Source of the DNA: Pseudomonas sp. Irchel s3f7 | Lineage (GTDB): Bacteria; Pseudomonadota; Gammaproteobacteria; Pseudomonadales; Pseudomonadaceae | Reading direction: 5' to 3' | DNA: 64,000 bases | NCBI RefSeq assembly: GCF_900187615.1 | Contig: NZ_FYDO01000003.1 | Coordinates: 124,001 to 188,000 of the forward strand | In this document: positions 56,090 to 64,000 of the stretch, piece by piece | Numbering within the stretch: position 1 is the stretch's first letter | Layout of the letters: every line of letters begins with the position of its first letter | Notes under the pieces: model-generated | The model's input: the letters and a program-made list of their open reading frames with translations, nothing else | Databases searched by the model: none | Told to the model about the DNA's origin: nothing | Position numbers and translations under genes: made by a program

Positions 56090-57202
56090 ATGAGTGGCAA
56101 TTTCCTCGCTCTGGCACAGCCGGGCGTGCAACAACTTTCGCCTTACGTTCCGGGCAAACCCGTGGACGAACTGGCGCGTGAGCTGGATCTCGATCCGGCC
56201 AGCATCGTCAAACTGGCGAGCAACGAAAACCCGTTGGGTGCCAGCCCCAAGGCATTGGCAGCCATTCGCGAAGAGCTGGCCGAGCTGACCCGCTATCCGG
56301 ACGGCAATGGTTTTGCGCTCAAGACCTTGTTGGCTGAACAGTGCCGCGTCGAGCTGAACCAGGTGACCCTGGGTAACGGTTCCAACGACATTCTCGAGCT
56401 GGTCGCGCGCGCCTACCTGGCGCCGGGCCTGAATGCCGTGTTCAGTGAACACGCATTCGCGGTTTATCCGATCGCGACTCAGGCTGTAGGCGCTCAAGCC
56501 AAAGTGATTCCGGCCAAGGAGTGGGGGCATGATTTGCCTGCCATGTTGGCGGCGATCGATGCCGAAACCCGCGTAGTCTTCATTGCCAACCCGAACAACC
56601 CGACCGGGACCTGGTTTGGCGCCGAGGCGCTGGACGAATTCCTGCAGGACGTGCCGGAACATGTGCTGGTGGTGCTGGATGAGGCCTACATCGAGTACGC
56701 CGAAGGCAGCGACCTGCCGGACGGTCTCGACTTCCTGGCGGCCTATCCAAACCTGCTGGTTTCGCGCACGTTCTCCAAGGCATACGGCCTGGCTGCGCTG
56801 CGTGTGGGTTACGGCTTGTCCACCGCTGTGGTCGCCGATGTATTGAATCGCGTGCGTCAGCCATTCAACGTCAACAGCTTGGCCCAGGCCGCTGCTTGTG
56901 CGGCGTTGAAGGACGATCAGTACCTGGCGGAAAGCCGTCGCCTCAACGAATCCGGCATGCAGCAACTGGAAGCAGGTTTTCGCGAGCTGGGGCTGGGCTG
57001 GATTCCGTCCAAGGGCAATTTCATTTGCGTGGATCTGGCGCGTGAGGCGGCTCCGGTCTTCCAGGGCTTGCTGCGCGAAGGCGTGATCGTGCGTCCGGTG
57101 GCCAACTACGGCATGCCGAACCATTTGCGCGTCACCATTGGTTTGCCGGCGGAAAACAGCCGCTTCCTTGACGCGCTGACCAAGGTTCTGGCTCGTGGTT
57201 GA
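56090..57202 (+). CDS. hisC: Histidinol-phosphate/aromatic aminotransferase
   Basis: A 370-residue class II aminotransferase with LASNENPLGASP, NPNNPTGTWF and the PLP lysine in SRTFSKAYGLAALRVGYG. In this operon (hisC2 type) it probably serves aromatic amino acid synthesis as well as histidine. GGGG precedes the ATG. Its last eight bases overlap the GTG start of the next gene. Confidence 0.94.
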   Translation: MSGNFLALAQPGVQQLSPYVPGKPVDELARELDLDPASIVKLASNENPLGASPKALAAIREELAELTRYPDGNGFALKTLLAEQCRVELNQVTLGNGSNDILELVARAYLAPGLNAVFSEHAFAVYPIATQAVGAQAKVIPAKEWGHDLPAMLAAIDAETRVVFIANPNNPTGTWFGAEALDEFLQDVPEHVLVVLDEAYIEYAEGSDLPDGLDFLAAYPNLLVSRTFSKAYGLAALRVGYGLSTAVVADVLNRVRQPFNVNSLAQAAACAALKDDQYLAESRRLNESGMQQLEAGFRELGLGWIPSKGNFICVDLAREAAPVFQGLLREGVIVRPVANYGMPNHLRVTIGLPAENSRFLDALTKVLARG

Positions 57203-59438
57203 TGTCACAGCACCGCAATCTGCTGAACCTATGATCGGGCGCCTGGTGGTGGTCGGTCTGGGGTTGATCGGCGGTTCGTTTGCCAAGGGGCTGCGTGAAA
57301 GTGGCCTGTGCCGCGAAGTGGTGGGGGTCGATCTCGATCCGCAGTCGCGCCTGTTGGCTGTTGAGCTGGGTGTGGTGGATCGCTGCGAAGAAGATCTGGC
57401 TGTTGCTTGTCAGGGCGCCGATGTCATTCAGTTGGCGGTGCCGATTCTGGCCATGGAAAAAATGCTTGGCCGGTTGGCTGGCATGGATCTGGGTAAGGCG
57501 GTTTTGACCGACGTCGGCAGCGCCAAGGGTAATGTTGTGCGCGCAGCGACTGAGGCATTTGGCGGCATGCCGGCGAACTTCGTGCCCGGGCATCCGATTG
57601 CCGGTTCCGAGCAGAGCGGGGTGGAAGCCTCCAATGCCGAGTTGTTCCGTCGCCATAAAGTCATTCTGACGCCACTGGATCAAACCGATCCGGCAGCGTT
57701 GGCGGTGGTCGACCGCTTGTGGCGCGAGCTGGGTGCCGATGTCGAACACATGCAGGTCGAACGTCACGACGAAGTCCTCGCGGCGACCAGTCATCTGCCG
57801 CACTTGCTGGCGTTCGGTTTGGTCGATTCACTGGCCAAGCGCAATGAAAATCTTGAGATCTTCCGTTACGCTGCGGGCGGTTTCCGCGATTTCACAAGAA
57901 TCGCCGGAAGCGACCCGGTCATGTGGCACGACATCTTCCTCGCCAACCGCGAAGCTGTCCTGCGCACACTCGATACATTTCGCAGCGACCTCGACGCCTT
58001 GCGCGACGCGGTCGATGCAGGGGATGGGCACCAATTATTGGGCGTTTTCACTCGCGCCCGGGTTGCCCGCGAGCATTTCAGTAAAATCCTGGCCCGCAGG
58101 GCCTATGTGGACGCTATGAATTCCAACGATCTGATTTTCCTGGCTCAACCTGGTGGCCGCCTGTCCGGTCGGATTCGCGTACCAGGTGACAAATCGATTT
58201 CCCACCGTTCGATCATGCTTGGCTCCCTGGCTGAAGGCGTCACCGAAGTCGAAGGTTTCCTTGAGGGCGAAGACGCCCTGGCGACCTTGCAGGCGTTTCG
58301 TGACATGGGCGTCGTGATCGAAGGTCCGCACCACGGTCGCGTGACCATTCACGGTGTCGGCCTGCATGGCCTGAAGCCTGCGCCGGGCCCGATCTATCTG
58401 GGCAACTCCGGCACTTCGATGCGTCTGCTGTCCGGCCTGCTGGCTGCGCAGAGCTTCGACAGCACCCTGACCGGCGACGCCTCGCTGTCCAAGCGCCCGA
58501 TGAATCGCGTGGCCAATCCACTGCGTGAAATGGGTGCGGTGATCGAGACCGCCGCTGAAGGTCGTCCACCGATGATCATTCGTGGTGGTCACAAGCTCAA
58601 AGGCCTGACCTACACCATGCCGATGGCCAGTGCTCAGGTTAAATCCTGCCTGCTATTGGCCGGTCTGTATGCCGAAGGCAAAACCACTGTGACCGAGCCT
58701 GCGCCGACCCGCGATCACACCGAACGCATGCTGCGTGGCTTCGGTTACCCGGTCAGCGTCGACGGTGCAACCGCGTCGGTCGAATCCGGCAACAAACTGA
58801 CGGCCACTCATATCGAAGTGCCGGGCGACATCTCTTCGTCGGCTTTCTTCCTGGTGGCTGCATCGATCGCCGAAGGTTCGGAGCTGGTGCTGGAGCACGT
58901 CGGCATCAACCCGACCCGCACTGGTGTCATCGACATCCTGCGTCTGATGGGCGCCGACATCACGCTGGAAAACCAGCGTGAAGTGGGTGGCGAACCGGTA
59001 GCCGACCTGCGCGTACGGGCAGCTAAACTCAAGGGTATCGAGATTCCCGAAGCGCTGGTGCCCTTGGCGATCGACGAATTCCCGGTGCTGTTCGTGGCGG
59101 CAGCCTGCGCCGAAGGGCGTACCGTGCTGACCGGCGCAGAAGAGCTGCGGGTCAAGGAGTCGGACCGTATCCAGGTCATGGCCGATGGCTTGCTGGCGCT
59201 GGGCGTCAAGTGCGAGCCGACCCCGGATGGCATCATCATTGACGGTGGCTCGATCGGCGGCGGCGAAGTGCATGGTCACGGCGACCACCGGATTGCGATG
59301 GCCTTCAGCGTTGCTTCGCTGCGCGCTACAGCCCCGATCCGCATCCATGATTGCGCCAACGTCGCGACCTCGTTCCCCAACTTCCTCGCGCTGTGCGCGC
59401 AGGTCGGCATCCGCGTTGCGCAAGAGGCACAGTCGTGA
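57195..59438 (+). CDS. Fused prephenate/arogenate dehydrogenase and EPSP synthase
   Basis: A 747-residue fusion. Residues 1-300 are TyrA ([25 protein letters not shown]). Residues 310-747 are AroA ([48 protein letters not shown]). The first half makes the tyrosine precursor and the second makes 5-enolpyruvylshikimate 3-phosphate. The same fusion exists in PAO1 (PA3164). The GTG start at 57195 lies within hisC; an ATG at 57234 is an alternative. The stop overlaps the GTG of cmk. Confidence 0.95.
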   Translation: MVDVTAPQSAEPMIGRLVVVGLGLIGGSFAKGLRESGLCREVVGVDLDPQSRLLAVELGVVDRCEEDLAVACQGADVIQLAVPILAMEKMLGRLAGMDLGKAVLTDVGSAKGNVVRAATEAFGGMPANFVPGHPIAGSEQSGVEASNAELFRRHKVILTPLDQTDPAALAVVDRLWRELGADVEHMQVERHDEVLAATSHLPHLLAFGLVDSLAKRNENLEIFRYAAGGFRDFTRIAGSDPVMWHDIFLANREAVLRTLDTFRSDLDALRDAVDAGDGHQLLGVFTRARVAREHFSKILARRAYVDAMNSNDLIFLAQPGGRLSGRIRVPGDKSISHRSIMLGSLAEGVTEVEGFLEGEDALATLQAFRDMGVVIEGPHHGRVTIHGVGLHGLKPAPGPIYLGNSGTSMRLLSGLLAAQSFDSTLTGDASLSKRPMNRVANPLREMGAVIETAAEGRPPMIIRGGHKLKGLTYTMPMASAQVKSCLLLAGLYAEGKTTVTEPAPTRDHTERMLRGFGYPVSVDGATASVESGNKLTATHIEVPGDISSSAFFLVAASIAEGSELVLEHVGINPTRTGVIDILRLMGADITLENQREVGGEPVADLRVRAAKLKGIEIPEALVPLAIDEFPVLFVAAACAEGRTVLTGAEELRVKESDRIQVMADGLLALGVKCEPTPDGIIIDGGSIGGGEVHGHGDHRIAMAFSVASLRATAPIRIHDCANVATSFPNFLALCAQVGIRVAQEAQS

Positions 59439-60124
59439 TCAGCATTGCACCGGTCATCACCATCGATGGGCCAAGCGGTTCGGGCAAAGGCACGGTAGCC
59501 GGGATTCTGGCCAAACGTCTGGGCTGGAATCTGCTGGACTCCGGTGCGTTGTACCGACTGCTGGCGTTCGCTGCCCATAACCATGGCGTCGATCTGACCA
59601 ACGAAGAATTGCTGAAGAAACTTGCCGCTCATCTGGATGTTCAGTTCATTGCAGCGACCGAAGGTCAGTTGCAGCGAATCATTCTGGAAGGCGATGAAGT
59701 CAGCGACGTCATTCGCACCGAAAGCGTCGGCTCCGGTGCCTCCCAAGTGGCTGCGCTGCCGGCTGTACGTGAGGCGCTGCTGCAGCGCCAACGTGCTTTT
59801 CAGGAAGCGCCGGGCCTGGTGGCGGATGGTCGCGACATGGGAACGGTGGTTTTTCCGGACGCACCGCTGAAGATTTTCCTGACCGCCAGTGCCGAGGAGC
59901 GGGCACGCCGTCGATATTTGCAGTTGAAGGGCAAAGTCGAGGGTGTTAGTCTGTCGAGTCTGCTAGATGAGATACGTGCACGCGATGAGCGTGACACCCA
60001 GCGAGCGGTAGCCCCGCTCAAACCGGCGGCTGACGCCATACAGCTGGATTCCACGGAATTGTCCATCGAACAGGTGCTGGAACGCATCATGAGCGAGATC
60101 GCCATTCGCGATATCGCCGGGTGA
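59435..60124 (+). CDS. cmk: Cytidylate kinase
   Basis: A 229-residue (d)CMP kinase with P-loop [22 protein letters not shown], and the [13 protein letters not shown] and [15 protein letters not shown] motifs. The GTG start at 59435 overlaps the previous stop as GTGA. A longer frame would begin inside aroA. It leads into rpsA with a 120-bp leader. Confidence 0.96.
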   Translation: MISIAPVITIDGPSGSGKGTVAGILAKRLGWNLLDSGALYRLLAFAAHNHGVDLTNEELLKKLAAHLDVQFIAATEGQLQRIILEGDEVSDVIRTESVGSGASQVAALPAVREALLQRQRAFQEAPGLVADGRDMGTVVFPDAPLKIFLTASAEERARRRYLQLKGKVEGVSLSSLLDEIRARDERDTQRAVAPLKPAADAIQLDSTELSIEQVLERIMSEIAIRDIAG

Positions 60125-60126
60125 CC

Positions 60127-60174
60127 AAGAGGGCCGCAGGGGACCAGTCATAGTCCTGCGGTGGCTTCTTTTAA
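60127..60174 (+). terminator. Hairpin between cmk and rpsA, possible attenuator
   Basis: CCGCAGG and CCTGCGG pair, with outer AAGA.GCC/GGC.TTCTT arms, followed by TTCTTTTAAAT. This resembles a weak terminator that could lower read-through into rpsA. Confidence 0.5.
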
Positions 60175-60185
60175 ATGAAACTAAC

Positions 60186-60231
60186 CCACACCGTCTGGGG
60201 TGTGGAGATGGGCGTTTTCTTCGCCCTCATC
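60186..60231 (+). promoter_or_regulatory. rpsA leader hairpins
   Basis: Two hairpins precede the start: CCACACC-GTCTGG-GGTGTGG (60186-60205, perfect) and GATGGGCG ... CGCCCTCATC (60207-60231). A short AACAGGAATTAAA stretch then leads to the ATG. In E. coli, S1 represses its own mRNA through a folded leader, and this layout fits that. Confidence 0.6.
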
Positions 60232-60244
60232 AACAGGAATTAAA

Positions 60245-61942
60245 ATGAGCGAAAGCTTTGCGGAACTCTTTGAAGAAAGCCTAAAAACCCTGAACCTTCA
60301 GGCAGGCTCCATCATCACCGGTGTTATCGTTGATATCGATTACCAAGCTCGCTGGGTAACCGTTCACGCTGGCCTGAAGTCTGAAGCACTCATCCCGCTT
60401 GAGCAGTTCTACAACGACGCTGGCGAACTGAACATCAACGTCGGTGACGAAGTTCACGTTGCTCTGGACTCGGTTGAAGACGGCTTTGGTGAAACCAAGC
60501 TGTCCCGTGAAAAAGCCAAGCGCGCTGAATGCTGGATTGTTCTGGAAGCAGCCTTCGCAGCCGAAGAAGTGGTCAAGGGCGTTATCAACGGTAAGGTTAA
60601 AGGCGGCTTCACTGTCGACGTTAACGGCATCCGTGCGTTCCTGCCAGGTTCTCTGGTTGACGTCCGTCCAGTGCGCGACACCACGCACCTGGAAGGCAAA
60701 GAGCTGGAATTCAAGGTCATCAAGCTGGACCAGAAGCGCAACAACGTTGTCGTTTCCCGTCGTAGCGTCCTGGAAGCCGAGAACTCCGCCGAGCGCGAAG
60801 CTCTGCTGGAATCCCTGCAGGAAGGCCAACAAGTCAAAGGTATCGTCAAGAACCTCACCGATTACGGCGCATTCGTCGATCTGGGTGGCGTCGATGGCCT
60901 GCTGCACATTACCGACATGGCTTGGAAGCGTATCAAGCATCCTTCCGAAATCGTCAACGTTGGCGACGAGATCGATGTCAAGGTTCTGAAGTACGATCGC
61001 GAGCGCAATCGTGTTTCCCTGGGCCTGAAGCAACTGGGCGAAGATCCATGGGTTGCTATCAAAGCCCGTTACCCAGAAAGCACTCGCGTTACCGCGCGTG
61101 TAACCAACCTGACCGACTACGGCTGCTTCGCTGAGCTGGAAGAAGGCGTTGAAGGTCTGGTACACGTTTCCGAAATGGACTGGACCAACAAGAACATCCA
61201 CCCTTCGAAAGTCGTACAAGTCGGCGACGAAGTGGAAGTTATGGTTCTGGACATCGACGAAGAGCGTCGTCGTATCTCCCTGGGCATCAAGCAGTGCAAA
61301 TCTAACCCATGGGAAGATTTCTCTGGCCAGTTCAACAAGGGCGATAAAATCTCCGGCACCATCAAGTCGATCACCGATTTCGGTATCTTCATTGGTCTGG
61401 ACGGCGGCATCGACGGCCTGGTTCACCTGTCCGACATCTCCTGGAACGAAGTGGGCGAAGAAGCCGTACGCCGTTTCAAGAAGGGCGACGAGCTGGACAC
61501 CGTTATCCTGTCGGTTGACCCAGAGCGCGAGCGCATCTCCCTGGGTATCAAGCAACTGGAAAGCGATCCGTTCTCCGAGTACGTTCAAGAGAACGACAAA
61601 GGCGCCATCGTTAAAGGCATCGTGAAGGAAGTTGACGCTAAAGGCGCCATCATCACTCTGGCCGACGATATCGAAGCGACTCTGAAAGCCTCCGAAATCA
61701 GCCGTGACCGCGTTGAAGACGCGCGCAACGTTCTGAAAGAAGGCGAAGAAGTAGAAGCCAAGATCATCAGCGTTGACCGCAAGAGCCGCGTAATCCAGCT
61801 CTCGATCAAGTCGAAAGACGTTGAAGACGAGAAAGAAGCTATCCAGAGCCTGCGCGACAAGCCAGCAACTGGTAGCGACGCTCCAGTAGCCACCACTCTG
61901 GGTGACCTGCTGCGTGCTGCACAAGCGGAAAAACAGAACTAA
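60245..61942 (+). CDS. rpsA: 30S ribosomal protein S1
   Basis: A 565-residue protein with six S1 RNA-binding domains (for example [81 protein letters not shown]). The start at 60245 ([17 protein letters not shown]) follows AGGA. It is full length and has a strong terminator. Gene order with cmk upstream is conserved. Confidence 0.98.
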   Translation: MSESFAELFEESLKTLNLQAGSIITGVIVDIDYQARWVTVHAGLKSEALIPLEQFYNDAGELNINVGDEVHVALDSVEDGFGETKLSREKAKRAECWIVLEAAFAAEEVVKGVINGKVKGGFTVDVNGIRAFLPGSLVDVRPVRDTTHLEGKELEFKVIKLDQKRNNVVVSRRSVLEAENSAEREALLESLQEGQQVKGIVKNLTDYGAFVDLGGVDGLLHITDMAWKRIKHPSEIVNVGDEIDVKVLKYDRERNRVSLGLKQLGEDPWVAIKARYPESTRVTARVTNLTDYGCFAELEEGVEGLVHVSEMDWTNKNIHPSKVVQVGDEVEVMVLDIDEERRRISLGIKQCKSNPWEDFSGQFNKGDKISGTIKSITDFGIFIGLDGGIDGLVHLSDISWNEVGEEAVRRFKKGDELDTVILSVDPERERISLGIKQLESDPFSEYVQENDKGAIVKGIVKEVDAKGAIITLADDIEATLKASEISRDRVEDARNVLKEGEEVEAKIISVDRKSRVIQLSIKSKDVEDEKEAIQSLRDKPATGSDAPVATTLGDLLRAAQAEKQN

Positions 61943-61960
61943 GTTCTGACTTTCTGTAAA

Positions 61961-61988
61961 AAAGGGCGACTTCGGTCGCCCTTTTTTT
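61961..61988 (+). terminator. Rho-independent terminator of rpsA
   Basis: AAAGGGCGAC and GTCGCCCTTT pair around a TTCG tetraloop, followed by a run of T. Confidence 0.95.
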
Positions 61989-62149
61989 GTGCCTGAAATT
62001 TGATAGGTCCACCGATCGTGGGGGTTGATATGAAACCCTTGTGCTCGCTCATGGTCTTTTTCTTTAGTCGGATCAATCGCTTATTTGCAGTTAGTCTATA
62101 GTTTATGTCGCCGCCCCCTTCCGGTCGGCTGCCTGACGTAAGGAAGTGA

Positions 62150-62428
62150 ATGAACAAGCTCGTTGTCGCGATAGCGGTACTGGCGTTGGCAGGCTGTACC
62201 ACAAACGCCAAAACTCACGCGGTGCGTGGTGTCAGTGGTATTGAAGTCGATTGTTCGGGCTTGGGGTCGGAGTGGGAGCGGTGTGAAAAGCGTGCGGCGA
62301 AGGAGTGCAAGGGGGCGGGTTATCAGGTTGTCGCCAGATCAGATGATGTCAAGGAAGAAGAGGTTTTCCCCTTTGGATTCAACCCTACGGGTTTTCTGAC
62401 TCGCACGATGTTGGTGATTTGCAGGTGA
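62150..62428 (+). CDS. Small lipoprotein, hypothetical
   Basis: A 92-residue protein with lipoprotein signal MNKLVVAIAVLALAGC, lipobox LAGC. Four more cysteines follow (VDCSGL, RCEKRA, KECKGA, ICR), so disulphides are possible. I do not recognise the family. AAGGAAG precedes the ATG. It stands between rpsA and ihfB and has its own short upstream region. Confidence 0.78.
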   Translation: MNKLVVAIAVLALAGCTTNAKTHAVRGVSGIEVDCSGLGSEWERCEKRAAKECKGAGYQVVARSDDVKEEEVFPFGFNPTGFLTRTMLVICR

Positions 62429-62579
62429 GTGTGCGGCCTTGCTCCATCTTGCCGAACCTTCGAGGTGAGCACTTTGGTATCGGTAGAAGGGTGATAAAAC
62501 TCGGGCTGTTCAAAATGATGCAGGCATGCTAAAACCTTTGAAGCGCTTTTCCTAGCTGCTTGAAAAAGAAGGGAAAAAT

Positions 62580-62876
62580 ATGACGAAGTCGGAGTTGATC
62601 GAACGAATTGTCACCCATCAAGGGCTGCTCTCATCCAAGGATGTGGAGCTGGCTATCAAGACCATGCTTGAGCAAATGTCCCAATGTCTGGCCACCGGTG
62701 ATCGCATCGAGATCCGTGGTTTTGGCAGTTTCTCCCTGCACTACCGCGCGCCGCGCGTAGGCCGCAATCCTAAAACCGGTCAGTCCGTCAGCCTCGACGG
62801 CAAGTTCGTTCCGCATTTCAAGCCGGGCAAAGAACTGCGTGATCGGGTGAACGAGGACGAGGAGGAGGGGCTTTGA
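62580..62876 (+). CDS. ihfB: Integration host factor beta subunit
   Basis: A 98-residue DNA-bending protein: [20 protein letters not shown], then the beta-arm [22 protein letters not shown] with the intercalating Pro, and an acidic tail. It pairs with IhfA. AAGGGA precedes the ATG. It is 28 bp upstream of the LapA-domain gene. Confidence 0.98.
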   Translation: MTKSELIERIVTHQGLLSSKDVELAIKTMLEQMSQCLATGDRIEIRGFGSFSLHYRAPRVGRNPKTGQSVSLDGKFVPHFKPGKELRDRVNEDEEEGL

Positions 62877-62903
62877 CAGTCGTCGCCATTCAAGGAATCG
62901 CTG

Positions 62904-63143
62904 ATGCGTAACCTCAAGCGCGTATTGCTCGCGGTATTCGTCCTGCTGCTGATTTTGGCGATCCTGGCGTTCGTTCTCGAGAATCAGCAATCAGTCTCTC
63001 TGCTGTTCTTGGGTTGGGCGGGGCCACAGTTGCCGGTGTCAGTGGTCGTGGTTATTGCACTGCTTATTGGTATGGTGATTGGGCCGGTTCTGGGCTGGTT
63101 TCTAGGGCGTACGTCCAAGCTTTCGCGAAAGCGTCTTGTCTGA
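62904..63143 (+). CDS. LapA-domain (DUF1049) membrane protein
   Basis: A 79-residue protein with two hydrophobic helices (LLAVFVLLLILAILAFVLENQQ and VVVVIALLIGMVIGPVLGWF). The LENQQSVSLLFLGW loop is typical of LapA (DUF1049). E. coli LapA works with LapB on LPS regulation; here a LapB gene is not in view. AAGGAA precedes ATG 62904. The intergenic stretch to 63344 (201 bp) shows no clear gene. Confidence 0.9.
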   Translation: MRNLKRVLLAVFVLLLILAILAFVLENQQSVSLLFLGWAGPQLPVSVVVVIALLIGMVIGPVLGWFLGRTSKLSRKRLV

Positions 63144-63344
63144 TTACCTGGCTTGAGGGGATCTCGAGGTCATCTTTAGTCACGACTTTCCTGTATTTTG
63201 TTCGAGAGGCGTCCATTAGGCTGTAAAGTTTGGCGCCTGAACGATAGTGGCGTCATTTCAGGCTGACTCTGTCAGAAGCATTATTTGACCTGATGGCTTT
63301 TGCAGGTTGGCAGTCCTGTCAGCAATTTAAGAGTACGGTTTCGC

Positions 63345-64000
63345 GTGAAAATCCTAGTAACCGGCGGCGCCGGGTTTATCGGCTCGGCTGTCATCCGCCA
63401 TATCATCTCCAATACCGCCGACTCTGTCGTTAACGTTGATAAACTGACTTATGCCGGTAATCTTGAGTCGCTGGCCGAAGTCAGCCAGAACTCGCGTTAT
63501 GTGTTTGAGCGCGTCGACATTTGCGACCGTGATCAAGTGGACCGTGTCCTGCGTGAACACCAACCGGATGCCATCATGCATCTGGCCGCAGAATCCCACG
63601 TTGACCGCTCGATCTCGGGTCCGTCTGAATTCATCCAGACCAACATCATCGGCACCTACACCTTGCTGGAAGCTGCGCGCCATTATTGGGCTGCACTGGA
63701 CGATGCGCGCAAAGCCAACTTCCGCTTCCACCATATTTCCACCGACGAAGTCTACGGAGACCTCGAAGGTCCGGAAGACCTTTTCACCGAAACCACACCG
63801 TATCAGCCAAGCTCGCCGTATTCGGCCAGCAAGGCCAGCTCCGACCACCTGGTTCGTGCCTGGGCTCGCACCTACGGCCTACCGACTCTGGTCACCAACT
63901 GCTCAAACAACTACGGTCCTTGCCACTTCCCTGAGAAGTTGATCCCGTTGATCATTCTCAACGCACTGGAAGGCAAGCCGCTGCCGGTCTACGGCAAAGG
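63345..64000 (+). CDS. rmlB: dTDP-glucose 4,6-dehydratase (partial)
   Basis: The first 218 residues of an extended [40 protein letters not shown] and [13 protein letters not shown] (Tyr/Lys pair). The gene runs past the right edge. It starts with GTG at 63345, with only a weak AGAG site. It is the likely first gene of a dTDP-sugar/O-antigen cluster, whose other genes lie outside. Confidence 0.93.
   Translation, partial: MKILVTGGAGFIGSAVIRHIISNTADSVVNVDKLTYAGNLESLAEVSQNSRYVFERVDICDRDQVDRVLREHQPDAIMHLAAESHVDRSISGPSEFIQTNIIGTYTLLEAARHYWAALDDARKANFRFHHISTDEVYGDLEGPEDLFTETTPYQPSSPYSASKASSDHLVRAWARTYGLPTLVTNCSNNYGPCHFPEKLIPLIILNALEGKPLPVYGK

Overview
The window is a chromosomal segment of a fluorescent pseudomonad (Pseudomonas fluorescens/koreensis/mandelii type). 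The reasons are high GC, the gene order mtaD/mtnA–gyrA–serC–pheA–hisC–tyrA/aroA–cmk–rpsA–ihfB known from P. aeruginosa PAO1, an N-acetylglutaminylglutamine amide (NAGGN) operon, and about a dozen REP-type inverted repeats between genes. I see no rRNA, tRNA, CRISPR array, insertion sequence or prophage.

Left part (1–13.5 kb): the end of an unidentified gene; a DUF4823 lipoprotein with a DUF1285 protein; a small secreted protein; an MFS transporter; and a GNAT acetyltransferase. Next is the divergent electron-transfer-flavoprotein locus (etfQO against etfB-etfA). Its shared control region carries a near-perfect PsrA-like operator over the etfQO -35 box. Then come a periplasmic binding protein, two DUF4398 envelope genes (one fused to OmpA), a MocR/GntR aminotransferase-like regulator, and small proteins including a YkgJ cysteine cluster and a START-domain protein.

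Middle (13.8–32 kb): an LTA-synthase-family membrane enzyme, DUF3309, an SDR, YnfA, a second-type CsrA/RsmA protein converging on a YheU gene, and the NAGGN osmoprotectant operon (asnO-ngg-M42 peptidase, minus strand). Divergent from it is the most striking gene of the window, a 1610-residue protein with a dermonecrotic-toxin-like N-terminal half, leucine-rich repeats and a NEL-type E3 ubiquitin ligase domain, which looks like an effector aimed at eukaryotic cells. mnmC, polyphosphate:AMP phosphotransferase and a thiolase follow.

33–45 kb: an EamA exporter whose promoter shares a box with the distant MocR gene; fumC; DUF2059; a BolA-like gene; trhO; a DsbA-like gene; an ABC exporter; a GGDEF-EAL protein; a TenA/PqqC-like protein; and a diguanylate cyclase with a palindromic site before its start.

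45–64 kb: yciK, mupP, ubiG and mtaD (minus strand), divergent mtnA, gyrA, and then the aromatic/serine supra-operon serC-pheA-hisC-tyrA/aroA-cmk. Coupled start/stop codons link several of its genes, and it runs into rpsA, whose leader has two hairpins. After it come a small lipoprotein, ihfB, a LapA-domain membrane protein and the start of rmlB (O-antigen/dTDP-sugar genes), which runs off the window.

All calls are from reading the sequence and from knowledge of the families. No database search was run.
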